A stretch of DNA of 12,363 nucleotides from Solirubrobacterales bacterium. GTDB taxonomy: Bacteria > Actinomycetota > Thermoleophilia > Solirubrobacterales > Solirubrobacteraceae. Under the pieces are notes generated by a model. That model was not told the DNA's origin. It saw only the letters and a list, made by a program, of their open reading frames with translations, and searched no databases. Position numbers and translations under genes: made by a program. Of the stretch, positions 5,505-11,946 are shown piece by piece (positions within the stretch are counted from its first letter, which is position 1; the number at the start of each line of letters is the position of its first letter). Where the stretch lies: NCBI GenBank assembly GCA_019240015.1, contig JAFAZB010000272.1:1-12363 (forward strand), read 5' to 3'.

Positions 5505-7994
5505 GTGTCAGCGATCGACACCATCGGCGGCGGGAACATCGAGCCGCGCGGGCTCGAGGAGGAGATGCGCTCTGCGTATCTCGATTACGCGATGTCGGTC
5601 ATCGTGGGGCGCGCGCTGCCCGACGTCAGGGATGGTCTGAAACCGGTTCACCGCCGCGTTCTGTACGTGATGAACGAGCTCGGCCTGCAGCCGAACCGCA
5701 AGCACGTCAAGTGTGCCCAGATCGTCGGCGAGGTGATGGGCAAGTACCACCCGCACGGCGACTCCCCGATCTACGACACGCTGGTCCGCCTCGCCCAGGA
5801 CTTCTCGATGCGCTACCCGCTGGTGGACGGCCACGGGAACTTCGGCAACATCGACGGCTACAGCGCAGCCGCGATGCGCTACACCGAGGCGCGCCTGGAT
5901 CGGCTCGCGACCGAGATGCTGCGCGACCTCGACGCGGACACGGTCGACTTTGCTCCGACCTATGACGGCACCCGGCAGGAGCCGCTGGTGCTTCCCTCCC
6001 GGTTCCCGAACCTGCTCGTCAACGGCGGCTCGGGGATCGCGGTCGGGATGGCGACCAACATCCCGCCGCACAACCTGCGCGAGGTGATCAAGGCCACGAT
6101 CGCGTACATCGACGATCCCATGATCGACGTCGACGGGCTGATGCGGCACATCAAGGGCCCCGACTTCCCGACCGCGGGGACGATCCTCGGCCGGGAGGGG
6201 ATCCGCGATGCCTACGCCACCGGTCGCGGCCGCATCCGGGTGCAGGCCAAGGCCCACATCGAGCCGATCGGGCAGGGCAAGGAGGCGATCATCGTCACCG
6301 AGCTGCCCTACCAGGTGCGCAGGGGCGGCGAGGGCGGCGTGATCCTGAAGATCCGGGACTTGGTGCTCGACAAGAAGCTGCCCGAGGTCACCGACCTGCG
6401 GGACGAGTCAGACCGGCACGGGATGCGGATCGTGATCGAGCTCAAGCGCGATGCGATCCCCAAGGTGGTGCTCAACAAGCTCTACAAGCACACCCCGATG
6501 CAGGCCACCTTCGGGGTGAACATGGTCGCGCTGGTCGACAACGTTCCGCGCACGCTGTCGCTGCGCGAGGTGATCGGGCACTATGTCGATCACCAGCGCG
6601 AGATCATCGTGCGCCGCACCAAGTACGAGCTGCGCCGCGCCGAGGAGCGCGCGCACGTGCTGGAGGGGCTGCTGGTCGCGCTGGCCAATCTCGACGAGGT
6701 GATCGCGCTGATTCGGGGCTCGCGGGATCCCGAGGCCGCCCGAGCAGCTCTCGTGGAGCGCTTCGAGCTGACCGTGATCCAGGCGCAGGCGATCCTCCAG
6801 CTGACGCTCAGCCGCCTGACCGCGCTCGAGGCCGACAAGATCAAGCAGGAGCACGCCGACCTGCTCGAGCGGATCAAGGAGCTGCGCGAGATCCTCGGCG
6901 AGGAGAGCAGGGTGTACGGCCTGATCAAGGACGAGCTGACCGAGATCGCCGACGCATACGGAGACGAGCGACGGACCGAGATCACCCACGCCGAGGGCGA
7001 GATCGACATCGAGGACCTGATCGCCGACCAGCAGATGGTGATCTCGATCACGCACTCCGGCTACGTCAAGTCGTTGCCGCTGTCCACCTATCGCCAGCAG
7101 CGCCGTGGCGGTATCGGCGTGACCGGCATGGACATGAAGGACGAGGACTACATCGAGCACCTGTTTGTGTGCTCGACGCACGACTACCTGCTGTTCTTCA
7201 CCAACCGGGGGAAGGTCTACCGGCTGAAGGTGTACGAGCTGCCCGAGGCCTCGCGCACGGCAAAGGGGCGCGCGCTCGTCAACCTGCTGCCGCTGCGTGA
7301 AGGCGAACGGGTGCAGTCGGTGCTCTCGACGCGCGATTTCGGCGAAGGCAAGTTTCTCGTGTTCGCGACCCGCGAGGGGATCATCAAGAAGACCGAGTTC
7401 GGCGCTTACAACACTCCGATCAAGGCCGACGGGATCATCGCGATCAACATCCGCGATGACGACGAGCTGATCGCCGTGCGCCGCACCAGCGGCCACGACG
7501 ACATCATCATGGTCTCGCGTTCGGGGCAGGCGGCCCGCTTCAGCGAGGGCCAGGTACGCGCGATGGGCCGAGATACGAGCGGGGTGCGCGGCATGAACGT
7601 CTCCCAGAAGGGAAACTCGGTGCTCGCGATGGACGTGGCTCGCGACGACCAGGAGCTGCTGGTCGTGACCGAGAACGGCTACGGCAAGCGCACGCCGATC
7701 CCCGACTATCCGATCAAGGGCCGCGGCACGATGGGCGTGAAGACGATCACGCTGACCGAGAACAAGGGCCAGCTGGCCGGCGCCCTGGTGGTGCGCGAGC
7801 ACCAAGAGCTGGTGTTCATCTCCCAGAACGGCATGGTGCAGCGGACCTCGGTCCGGGGGATCAATCGTTACGGTCGCGGCTCGCAGGGCGTGCGGGTGAT
7901 GAACATCCGCGACGACGATCAGGTCAGCGCGGTGGCCCTGGTGGTCGAGTCCGAGGCGGCGACCGCGGCCGCGGTCGCCGAGGACGAGCAGTAG
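5505..7994 (+). CDS. gyrA: DNA gyrase subunit A
   Basis: GyrA performs the DNA cleavage-rejoining step of gyrase and wraps DNA with its C-terminal beta-pinwheel. The product is 829 aa, normal length. The catalytic tyrosine is Y126 in A-M-R-Y-T-E-A-R-L. The quinolone-resistance region reads H-G-D-S-P-I-Y-D with S87 and D91 (E. coli S83 and D87), the residues of a susceptible enzyme. A helical/coiled-coil segment spans about residues 370-490, then the pinwheel repeats begin. The GyrA-box position reads Q-R-R-G-G-I-G at 532-538, where the consensus has K as sixth residue. The C terminus is a short Ala/Glu-rich tail (E-A-A-T-A-A-A-V-A-E-D-E-Q). Start GTG 5505 lies 9 nt after the gyrB stop with only a weak purine run upstream, so coupling to gyrB is likely. 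No intein. Confidence 0.97.
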   Translation: MSAIDTIGGGNIEPRGLEEEMRSAYLDYAMSVIVGRALPDVRDGLKPVHRRVLYVMNELGLQPNRKHVKCAQIVGEVMGKYHPHGDSPIYDTLVRLAQDFSMRYPLVDGHGNFGNIDGYSAAAMRYTEARLDRLATEMLRDLDADTVDFAPTYDGTRQEPLVLPSRFPNLLVNGGSGIAVGMATNIPPHNLREVIKATIAYIDDPMIDVDGLMRHIKGPDFPTAGTILGREGIRDAYATGRGRIRVQAKAHIEPIGQGKEAIIVTELPYQVRRGGEGGVILKIRDLVLDKKLPEVTDLRDESDRHGMRIVIELKRDAIPKVVLNKLYKHTPMQATFGVNMVALVDNVPRTLSLREVIGHYVDHQREIIVRRTKYELRRAEERAHVLEGLLVALANLDEVIALIRGSRDPEAARAALVERFELTVIQAQAILQLTLSRLTALEADKIKQEHADLLERIKELREILGEESRVYGLIKDELTEIADAYGDERRTEITHAEGEIDIEDLIADQQMVISITHSGYVKSLPLSTYRQQRRGGIGVTGMDMKDEDYIEHLFVCSTHDYLLFFTNRGKVYRLKVYELPEASRTAKGRALVNLLPLREGERVQSVLSTRDFGEGKFLVFATREGIIKKTEFGAYNTPIKADGIIAINIRDDDELIAVRRTSGHDDIIMVSRSGQAARFSEGQVRAMGRDTSGVRGMNVSQKGNSVLAMDVARDDQELLVVTENGYGKRTPIPDYPIKGRGTMGVKTITLTENKGQLAGALVVREHQELVFISQNGMVQRTSVRGINRYGRGSQGVRVMNIRDDDQVSAVALVVESEAATAAAVAEDEQ

Positions 7995-8016
7995 CGGGTC
8001 TGCGTCGCCGCCCTTC

Positions 8017-8028
8017 GCTATCCTCCGG
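8017..8028 (+). promoter_or_regulatory. Probable promoter (-10) of the small unit after gyrA
   Basis: GCTATCCTCCGG contains TATCCT (8019-8024), a TANNNT -10 box. The expected start point, near 8031, lies immediately upstream of the extended Shine-Dalgarno. Other putative promoters in the window share the GCTAYNCT context. No clear -35 hexamer. Confidence 0.45.
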
Positions 8029-8035
8029 CTACCAG

Positions 8036-8051
8036 AGAAAGGAGGTGGTCC
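8036..8051 (+). promoter_or_regulatory. Extended Shine-Dalgarno matching the whole 16S 3' tail
   Basis: AGAAAGGAGGTGGTCC is complementary over 16 nt, with a single G-U pair, to the usual actinobacterial 16S rRNA 3' end (GGAUCACCUCCUUUCU, from general knowledge; the organism's own 16S is not in the window). The GGAGG core ends 10 nt before TTG 8056. It is by far the strongest ribosome site in the window. Confidence 0.7.
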
Positions 8052-8055
8052 GAGC

Positions 8056-8100
8056 TTGTCTGACAGTTCTTGCGGGACCCTGGAGGTGTCCGGCCGCTAG
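8056..8100 (+). CDS. Possible 14-residue peptide (leader or small ORF)
   Basis: TTG at 8056, 10 nt after the GGAGG core of an exceptional ribosome site, opens a 14-codon frame M-S-D-S-S-C-G-T-L-E-V-S-G-R ending at TAG 8098-8100. The codons are ordinary for this genome. The stop codon lies in helix P2 of the downstream structure, so ribosome position at the end of the ORF could change folding, as in a leader-peptide arrangement. No run of a single amino acid suggests classical attenuation; there is one Cys and four Ser. The only later gene on the strand, the DUF2277 gene, has its own promoter and lies beyond a terminator. Support is the ribosome site alone, and the function is unknown. Confidence 0.45.
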   Translation: MSDSSCGTLEVSGR

Positions 8101-8218
8101 GTCGGAGGCTGACCCCGCGTAGCGGAGTCCCCCCGAGACACCGTACGGGCGAGCGCCGGGATTAGTCCCTCCGGCCCACGATCGAGCTCGTCCTGTATCT
8201 AGGCAGCCAGATGTTGTG

Positions 8219-8250
8219 CGAAGGGCGCCGGCGTTCGCCGGCGCCCTTCG
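8219..8250 (+). terminator. Terminator-like hairpin after gyrA and the small unit
   Basis: A perfect 14-bp stem pairs CGAAGGGCGCCGGC (8219-8232) with GCCGGCGCCCTTCG (8237-8250) around the 4-nt loop GTTC. No U-tract follows, which is common for terminator hairpins in GC-rich actinobacteria. It would end transcripts from gyrBA and/or the 8031 unit before the DUF2277 promoter at 8288. Confidence 0.7.
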
Positions 8251-8287
8251 TGCGTCCGCGTCCTCGGGCCGACCCGGTCGCGGAGCG

Positions 8288-8300
8288 GCTACGCTGCCGG
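8288..8300 (+). promoter_or_regulatory. Probable leaderless promoter of the DUF2277 gene
   Basis: GCTACGCTGCCGG contains TACGCT (8290-8295), a TANNNT box with 6 nt between it and ATG 8302. Transcription would begin at or within a base or two of the start codon, giving a leaderless mRNA. It differs at only 2 of 14 positions from the HNH promoter at 9207-9220. Confidence 0.6.
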
Positions 8301-8301
8301 C

Positions 8302-8571
<270 letters not shown>

Positions 8572-8603
8572 GCCGCCGCGGGCGCGCCGGGCGTCGACGC
8601 GCT

Positions 8604-8626
8604 CCGGGGTGCCGAGCGGACCCCGG
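8604..8626. terminator. Bidirectional terminator candidate between convergent genes
   Basis: In the 56-bp gap between the convergent DUF2277 and HNH genes, CCGGGGT (8604-8610) pairs perfectly with ACCCCGG (8620-8626) around a 9-nt loop. It ends 1 nt from the HNH stop codon. No T-tract on either side. Confidence 0.45.
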
Positions 8627-8627
8627 C

Positions 8628-9197
8628 CTACGCCGCCAGGTATGCGCGCCAGGCGGCCGGGATCGTCGGGCTTGCCACCTGGATGAACACGTGCGGGCTC
8701 GGGGTCCGCGGCTGTTTCGTCAGCCTCATCCCGGCCTGACGGGGCAGCGCGTTGCCCTTGCGACGGTTGCAGGGCGCGCAGGAGGCGACGATGTTCTCCC
8801 AGCTCGAGGCGCCGCCCTTCGAACGCGGCACGACGTGGTCGACCGTGAGGTTGGAGCGCGACCCGCAGTACTGGCAGGTCCAGTCGTCGCGCGCGAACAC
8901 CGCTCTGCGCGTGATCTTGCGGCGGTGGGTGTCGCGCGGGATCCGCACGTAGGTGACGAGCCTGATAACCACCGGTCGGGCGACCGACGTGCTGGCTGAG
9001 TGCAGCTCCCAGTTGGAGTGCTCGATGATCTCCGCCTTCTCCTTGAGCAGCAGCACGACCGCCCGGCGAACCGTGCAGACGTTGATCGGCTCGTACGTGG
9101 CGTTTAGGACGAGCACCCGGCCAACGTCACGCCCGCGCCGCCGGTGCTCTAGGGGCGGCGCGGACCACTGTGGCGCGGGTGCTACAGAAGTGGCCAT
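8628..9197 (-). CDS. HNH endonuclease domain protein
   Basis: A 189-aa protein with a C-terminal HNH nuclease domain carrying zinc-binding cysteines. The order is an N-terminal Pro/Arg-rich segment (1-25); a beta-rich region opening V-L-V-L-N-A-T-Y-E-P-I-N-V (28-40), characteristic of a widespread actinobacterial HNH family; then the HNH core with C108-Q-Y-C111, D120-H121 (catalytic His) in V-D-H-V-V-P-R-S-K-G-G, N135 in W-E-N-I-V, and C140-A-P-C143 followed by N-R-R-K-G. All expected metal and catalytic residues are present. The family is chromosomal and not tied to a known restriction system; its substrate is unknown. ATG 9197 is used because a -10 box lies just upstream; the family core starts only near residue 27, so a later start is possible but lacks a good codon. 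pheA lies 39 bp upstream on the same strand. Confidence 0.9.
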   Translation of the reverse strand: MATSVAPAPQWSAPPLEHRRRGRDVGRVLVLNATYEPINVCTVRRAVVLLLKEKAEIIEHSNWELHSASTSVARPVVIRLVTYVRIPRDTHRRKITRRAVFARDDWTCQYCGSRSNLTVDHVVPRSKGGASSWENIVASCAPCNRRKGNALPRQAGMRLTKQPRTPSPHVFIQVASPTIPAAWRAYLAA

Positions 9198-9206
9198 CGG
9201 CTTGTT

Positions 9207-9220
9207 GGCGGCAGTGTAGC
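9207..9220 (-). promoter_or_regulatory. Probable promoter of the HNH gene
   Basis: On the minus strand this reads GCTACACTGCCGCC, with the -10 box TACACT at 9218-9213. The expected start point, near 9206, leaves a leader of about 9 nt without a Shine-Dalgarno. The element matches 12 of 14 positions of the DUF2277 promoter at 8288, so the HNH gene may be transcribed separately from pheA. Confidence 0.5.
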
Positions 9221-9236
9221 GAGGGCGCTTGCGGCC

Positions 9237-10094
9237 TCAGGCGGCTGGAAAGGATCCGAGCACCCGCAATACCTCGACGTGATCTCGGAGCCCGGCCAGT
9301 CCGTCGGCGACGTGTGGCTCGTCGTCGCGTCCCTCGAGATCGGCGAAGAACATGTAGCGCCCCAGACCCTGCTTGCGGGGCCGCGACTCGATCCTGGTCA
9401 GGTTCACATCCCGCTGCGCGAACTCGGACAGGCAGGCGACCAGCCAGCCCGGTGCTTCGGAACCGACGCCCCAGAACACGATCGCGGTCTTCCAGGGCCC
9501 GAGGCTCGCGCGCGAGTCATTCGGGCCGCCCGGCGGCGAGCCGGCGGGCGCCAGCCACACGAACCGCGTCTCGTTGTCGGGTACGTCCTCCACCCCGGCG
9601 CGCAGCACGTGGCAGCCGTAGCGCTCAGCCGCAAGGCGGTTGCCGAGCGCCGCCCAACGTGTCTCGCGGCCGGCGACGGTGCGCACCGCCTCGGCCGTCG
9701 AGCTCTCGGCCATCACCTGCGCTTGGGGCAGTCGCGAGCGAATGAAGCGCGCGCACTGGGCGCTCGCCTGGGGGTGGGAGACCACCACCTCGATCTCGGA
9801 GAGCTCGAGCGGCCGGCGCGCGATCAGGCAGTGGCGGATCGGATGCACGACCTCGCCGACGATCCTCACGTCTTCGGTCTCCATCGCGAGCGCGTCGAGG
9901 GTCGCGTTGACCGAGCCCTCGAGCGAGTTCTCGATCGGAACCAGCGACCGCTGCACCGAGCGGTCGTGGACGGCCATCACCGCGTCGTAGATCGTAGGTA
10001 GCGGAACCAGCTCGAGCTGGGCGCCGCGGGTGGCCTCGATCAGCGCCTCCTGCGTGAACGTGCCCTCGGGCCCGAAGTATCCGACCCGCATCAC
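9237..10094 (-). CDS. pheA: Prephenate dehydratase
   Basis: Converts prephenate to phenylpyruvate in phenylalanine synthesis. The product is 285 aa, a monofunctional enzyme with no chorismate mutase domain. It opens V-G-Y-F-G-P-E-G-T-F-T; the catalytic domain shows E-N-S-L-E-G-S-V-N-A-T-L-D (55-67), S-H-P-Q-A-S-A-Q-C (106-114) and the essential T-R-F motif at 176-178 (D-N-E-T-R-F). The ACT regulatory domain (about 201-283) has N-L-T-R-I-E-S-R-P (231-239) and G-R-Y-M-F-F-A-D-L-E-G. The usual G-A-L of the Phe-binding site reads P-G-W-L here (216-219). The first codons are GTG-ATG; the true start may be ATG 10091 rather than GTG 10094. It lies 24 nt downstream of the DUF4446 gene with no clear ribosome site between them, so co-transcription and coupling are likely. 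Confidence 0.95.
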   Translation of the reverse strand: MMRVGYFGPEGTFTQEALIEATRGAQLELVPLPTIYDAVMAVHDRSVQRSLVPIENSLEGSVNATLDALAMETEDVRIVGEVVHPIRHCLIARRPLELSEIEVVVSHPQASAQCARFIRSRLPQAQVMAESSTAEAVRTVAGRETRWAALGNRLAAERYGCHVLRAGVEDVPDNETRFVWLAPAGSPPGGPNDSRASLGPWKTAIVFWGVGSEAPGWLVACLSEFAQRDVNLTRIESRPRKQGLGRYMFFADLEGRDDEPHVADGLAGLRDHVEVLRVLGSFPAA

Positions 10095-10118
10095 GTGCTG
10101 GGCGACGCGGAGCGCCGG

Positions 10119-10637
10119 TTAGCTCGACGCCGGCCGGCCGTCGCCCCCCTCGAGCGCCAGCCGAATCGCCTCGTTCTCCTCGGGCGAGAGCTCGAGCTCG
10201 CCGACCCCCTCGTGCACCTGCTTGGCGTAAAGGCGGGCGTGCTCCCGGTGGTGGATCGAGGAGAGCACCAGGCCCGAGCGGTTGGAGTCGAGCAGCGCGA
10301 TCGAAGTCGACTGCCGGCCCGACATCTCGCCGTAGGCGTCATAGCGCACCAGCGACCGGTACGCCACCGCGCCGTCGAGCCGCCGCTCGGTCCGCTGGAC
10401 GCGCTCGTCGAGCCGCGCGGCGAGGTCCTGCACGTACCCGTTGAGCGCCTCGAACTGCCCCCTGAGCCCGGCTGCGTGCGCGACCAGGTCCTGGCTCGCG
10501 TCGCCCAGCACGGCGCGCTGGTCGGCCCGCACGCGACGCAGCTTGATCGCCAGCACGGCACTGAGCAGGAGCGCCACCACCGCGACGGCGCCGGCCGCCA
10601 CGGCGACGATCCCAGCGGTGCTCGAGAGGTCGTGCAC
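10119..10637 (-). CDS. DUF4446 family membrane-anchored protein
   Basis: A 172-aa protein of unknown function matching the DUF4446 pattern. Residues 8-33 form one hydrophobic N-terminal membrane segment (Ala/Val/Leu-rich), followed at once by basic residues K-L-R-R-V-R. Residues about 40-90 are a heptad-like, charged helical stretch, probably coiled coil. The conserved core (95-160) reads L-V-R-Y-D-A-Y-G-E-M-S-G, S-I-A-L-L-D-S-N, G-L-V-L-S-S-I-H-H-R-E, and ends L-S-P-E-E-N-E-A-I, all typical of the family. By the positive-inside rule the coiled coil and core are probably cytoplasmic (inference). The start is GTG 10637, 7 nt after a TATCCT box, so probably leaderless. pheA follows after 24 nt. 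The tail G-G-D-G-R-P-A-S-S is not conserved in pattern. Confidence 0.88.
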   Translation of the reverse strand: MHDLSSTAGIVAVAAGAVAVVALLLSAVLAIKLRRVRADQRAVLGDASQDLVAHAAGLRGQFEALNGYVQDLAARLDERVQRTERRLDGAVAYRSLVRYDAYGEMSGRQSTSIALLDSNRSGLVLSSIHHREHARLYAKQVHEGVGELELSPEENEAIRLALEGGDGRPASS

Positions 10638-10644
10638 CGGGGTA

Positions 10645-10650
10645 AGGATA
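10645..10650 (-). promoter_or_regulatory. Probable leaderless promoter of the DUF4446-pheA genes
   Basis: The minus strand reads TATCCT, then 7 nt, then GTG 10637. This places the transcription start at the start codon. There is no Shine-Dalgarno in the 40-bp gap to the upstream gene, which fits leaderless translation. Confidence 0.55.
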
Positions 10651-10677
10651 AGGAAGTTCGGATGTCCGGGCCGCGGG

Positions 10678-11790
10678 CTACTGGAACGTCACCGGGAACG
10701 ACAGCGAGTTGTTGGCCGTGTTCTGCTCGCCGGGCACCGGCACGATCGTGGCCACCACCGTATAGGTACCGCGCGCAGGCGCGGACTTGAGCGTCACCTC
10801 GGCGGTCGCGTGCTCGCCGGGGGTCGTCTGCGGCACGACCGTCTGACCGCCGTCGGAGGTGCCGGTGACCGAGACCCTGGCGATCACGTCGGTCTCGGTG
10901 AAGTGGCCTCCGTTGGTGAAGTGCAGCGTGAAGGTGGGAGGTGGGCTGGCCGGGATCGTGTTGTTCGATCCGGTCTGCAGCGTCGTGCCGGCGACGGTCA
11001 CCGAGTCGAGCGAGTGCCCGTGTAGGCCGGGGGCCGGCTTGCCGCCCGAGGACGGCAGCGAGACCCGCAGCTCGGCGGCGACGAAGCTGGGCGTCAGCCA
11101 GCGAATGTCCGGGAGGAACTGCCCCGCCGCAATCGTGACGCCGTTGGCGCCTCCCACCGCGAGCCCCGCCGCGTGCAGTGCGCTGGCGATCATCGGTGCC
11201 GCGTAGTCGGTGTACAGCGCGTCCGAAGCGTAGATCCGGGCCATCTCCCCGGCGATGCTGTCGATCGCGTCCTTGCTGGCTGAGGCGCCCAGCGCAGGCT
11301 GGATGTAGGTGGCGACGTTCCCGATCCCGTCGCGACGCATTTGCAGCGCGAGCACGAAGTTCTGCTGGGCTCCCTTGACCTCGTCGGGGACGTCGATCCC
11401 GCGGGCGTGCGAGAGTTCGGCGTCGGCGCTCACCCGGTTCTCGTTGAGCTGGTTCTGAAGCCCGGTCGCCCCGGAAGCGCCGCCGCCCGTGAGCGCCTGG
11501 AAGAACTGCGAGCCGGTCTGATCGGACTGCTGAACCAGCGAGGAGACGTTGTTTGCGTAGTCCCGCAGCGCGCTGTTGCGGGCGCTGACCTGGCAGCTGT
11601 GGACCCCCAGCACGATCAGGATCACCAGCACCAGGATCACCACCACGGCCACTGCGCGGCGCACCTGGATCGTCTGCTGGTCACCCGGTGGCCGGCGACC
11701 GGTCCCCGACGGCCGGCGTCTACGCGGCGTTGCCCGCGGCGTGCTCCGCGGGGCTGTGCGAGGCTCGTCCGCCTCGTCGAAGAACGACAA
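10678..11790 (-). CDS. Single-pass membrane protein with CARDB-like extracellular domain
   Basis: A 370-aa protein of unknown function. Residues 1-45 are an acidic then Arg/Pro/Thr-rich cytoplasmic tail; 46-65 are a strongly hydrophobic membrane helix (Val/Leu/Ile-rich) followed by H-S-C. Residues 68-210 are mostly helical, with Gln/Asn/Ser-rich stretches and a G-G-G-A-S-G linker near 102-107. Residues about 225-370 look like an immunoglobulin-type beta-sandwich of the CARDB class: L-H-F-T-N-G-G, V-I-A-R-V-S-V-T-G, A-E-V-T-L-K, G-T-Y-T-V-V-A-T-I-V, and the closing P-V-P-G-E-Q-N-T-A-N-N-S-L-S-F-P-V-T-F typical of CARDB ends. The start is TTG 11790, supported by AAGGAG 9 nt upstream. Most of the protein should face outside. 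It is divergent from the kinase gene and 40 bp upstream of the DUF4446 gene. The fold call is by pattern only. Confidence 0.82.
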   Translation of the reverse strand: MSFFDEADEPRTAPRSTPRATPRRRRPSGTGRRPPGDQQTIQVRRAVAVVVILVLVILIVLGVHSCQVSARNSALRDYANNVSSLVQQSDQTGSQFFQALTGGGASGATGLQNQLNENRVSADAELSHARGIDVPDEVKGAQQNFVLALQMRRDGIGNVATYIQPALGASASKDAIDSIAGEMARIYASDALYTDYAAPMIASALHAAGLAVGGANGVTIAAGQFLPDIRWLTPSFVAAELRVSLPSSGGKPAPGLHGHSLDSVTVAGTTLQTGSNNTIPASPPPTFTLHFTNGGHFTETDVIARVSVTGTSDGGQTVVPQTTPGEHATAEVTLKSAPARGTYTVVATIVPVPGEQNTANNSLSFPVTFQ

Positions 11791-11799
11791 GCTTTATCG

Positions 11800-11805
11800 C
11801 TCCTT
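11800..11805 (-). promoter_or_regulatory. Ribosome binding site of the CARDB-like gene
   Basis: The minus strand carries AAGGAG 9 nt before TTG 11790. It is the feature that identifies the unusual TTG start; no ATG or GTG lies nearby in frame with a comparable site. Confidence 0.7.
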
Positions 11806-11825
11806 GCAGGAACCTTGAAAACGCC

Positions 11826-11831
11826 AGTATG
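11826..11831 (-). promoter_or_regulatory. Possible -10 box of the CARDB-like gene
   Basis: The minus strand reads CATACT, one base off the TANNNT pattern. It would give a leader of about 28 nt that includes the ribosome site at 11800-11805. The rest of 11832-11946 holds a 10-bp direct repeat CCGCAGGGAC (11833-11842, 11909-11918) and no clear plus-strand promoter. Confidence 0.3.
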
Positions 11832-11946
11832 ACCGCAGGGACGGCCGGATGGGGAAACGCGCAAGCGCTCCTGCACGGGCCGATCGCCGCTGCCCGAGCC
11901 CCGGATCGCCGCAGGGACCCGAGCGGCGGCGTGGAAAAGCGCCCCC

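Larger units (their letters stand above)
8031..8250 (+). ncRNA. Candidate small structured transcript, unrecognised family
   Basis: The interval looks like a self-contained unit of about 220 nt with its own -10 box, an extended Shine-Dalgarno, a 14-codon ORF and a terminator-like hairpin at 8219-8250. Between them are nested helices: P1 GGTGTC (8085-8090) with GACACC (8137-8142); P2 CCGCTA (8094-8099) with TAGCGG (8120-8125), spanning the ORF stop codon; P3 GGTCGG (8100-8105) with CTGACC (8109-8114), one G-U, loop AGG. Further on, GCCGG (8155-8159) can pair with CCGGC (8171-8175), or GGGA with TCCC around the loop TTAG. Also GGTCC (8047-8051) can pair with GGACC (8075-8079), which would partly mask the ribosome site. 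It does not match tmRNA, SRP RNA, RNase P or a riboswitch class I know. It could instead be a long gyrA 3' UTR. Confidence 0.45.

Noticed and set aside
6408..7805. 465-codon minus-strand open frame opposite gyrA
   Set aside because: Its composition (His/Asp/Leu/Val/Arg-rich) is that of an antisense shadow with no motifs; gyrA on the plus strand is certain.
8085..8142. Nested helices considered as a tRNA, tmRNA, SRP RNA or known riboswitch
   Set aside because: No acceptor stem, T-loop, tag-peptide, SRP tetraloop/GGAA motif or conserved riboswitch core could be found.
11833..11918. 10-bp direct repeat CCGCAGGGAC in the divergent promoter region
   Set aside because: Only two GC-rich copies 76 bp apart, partly within repeated GATCGCCGC sequence; too weak to call an operator pair without comparison.
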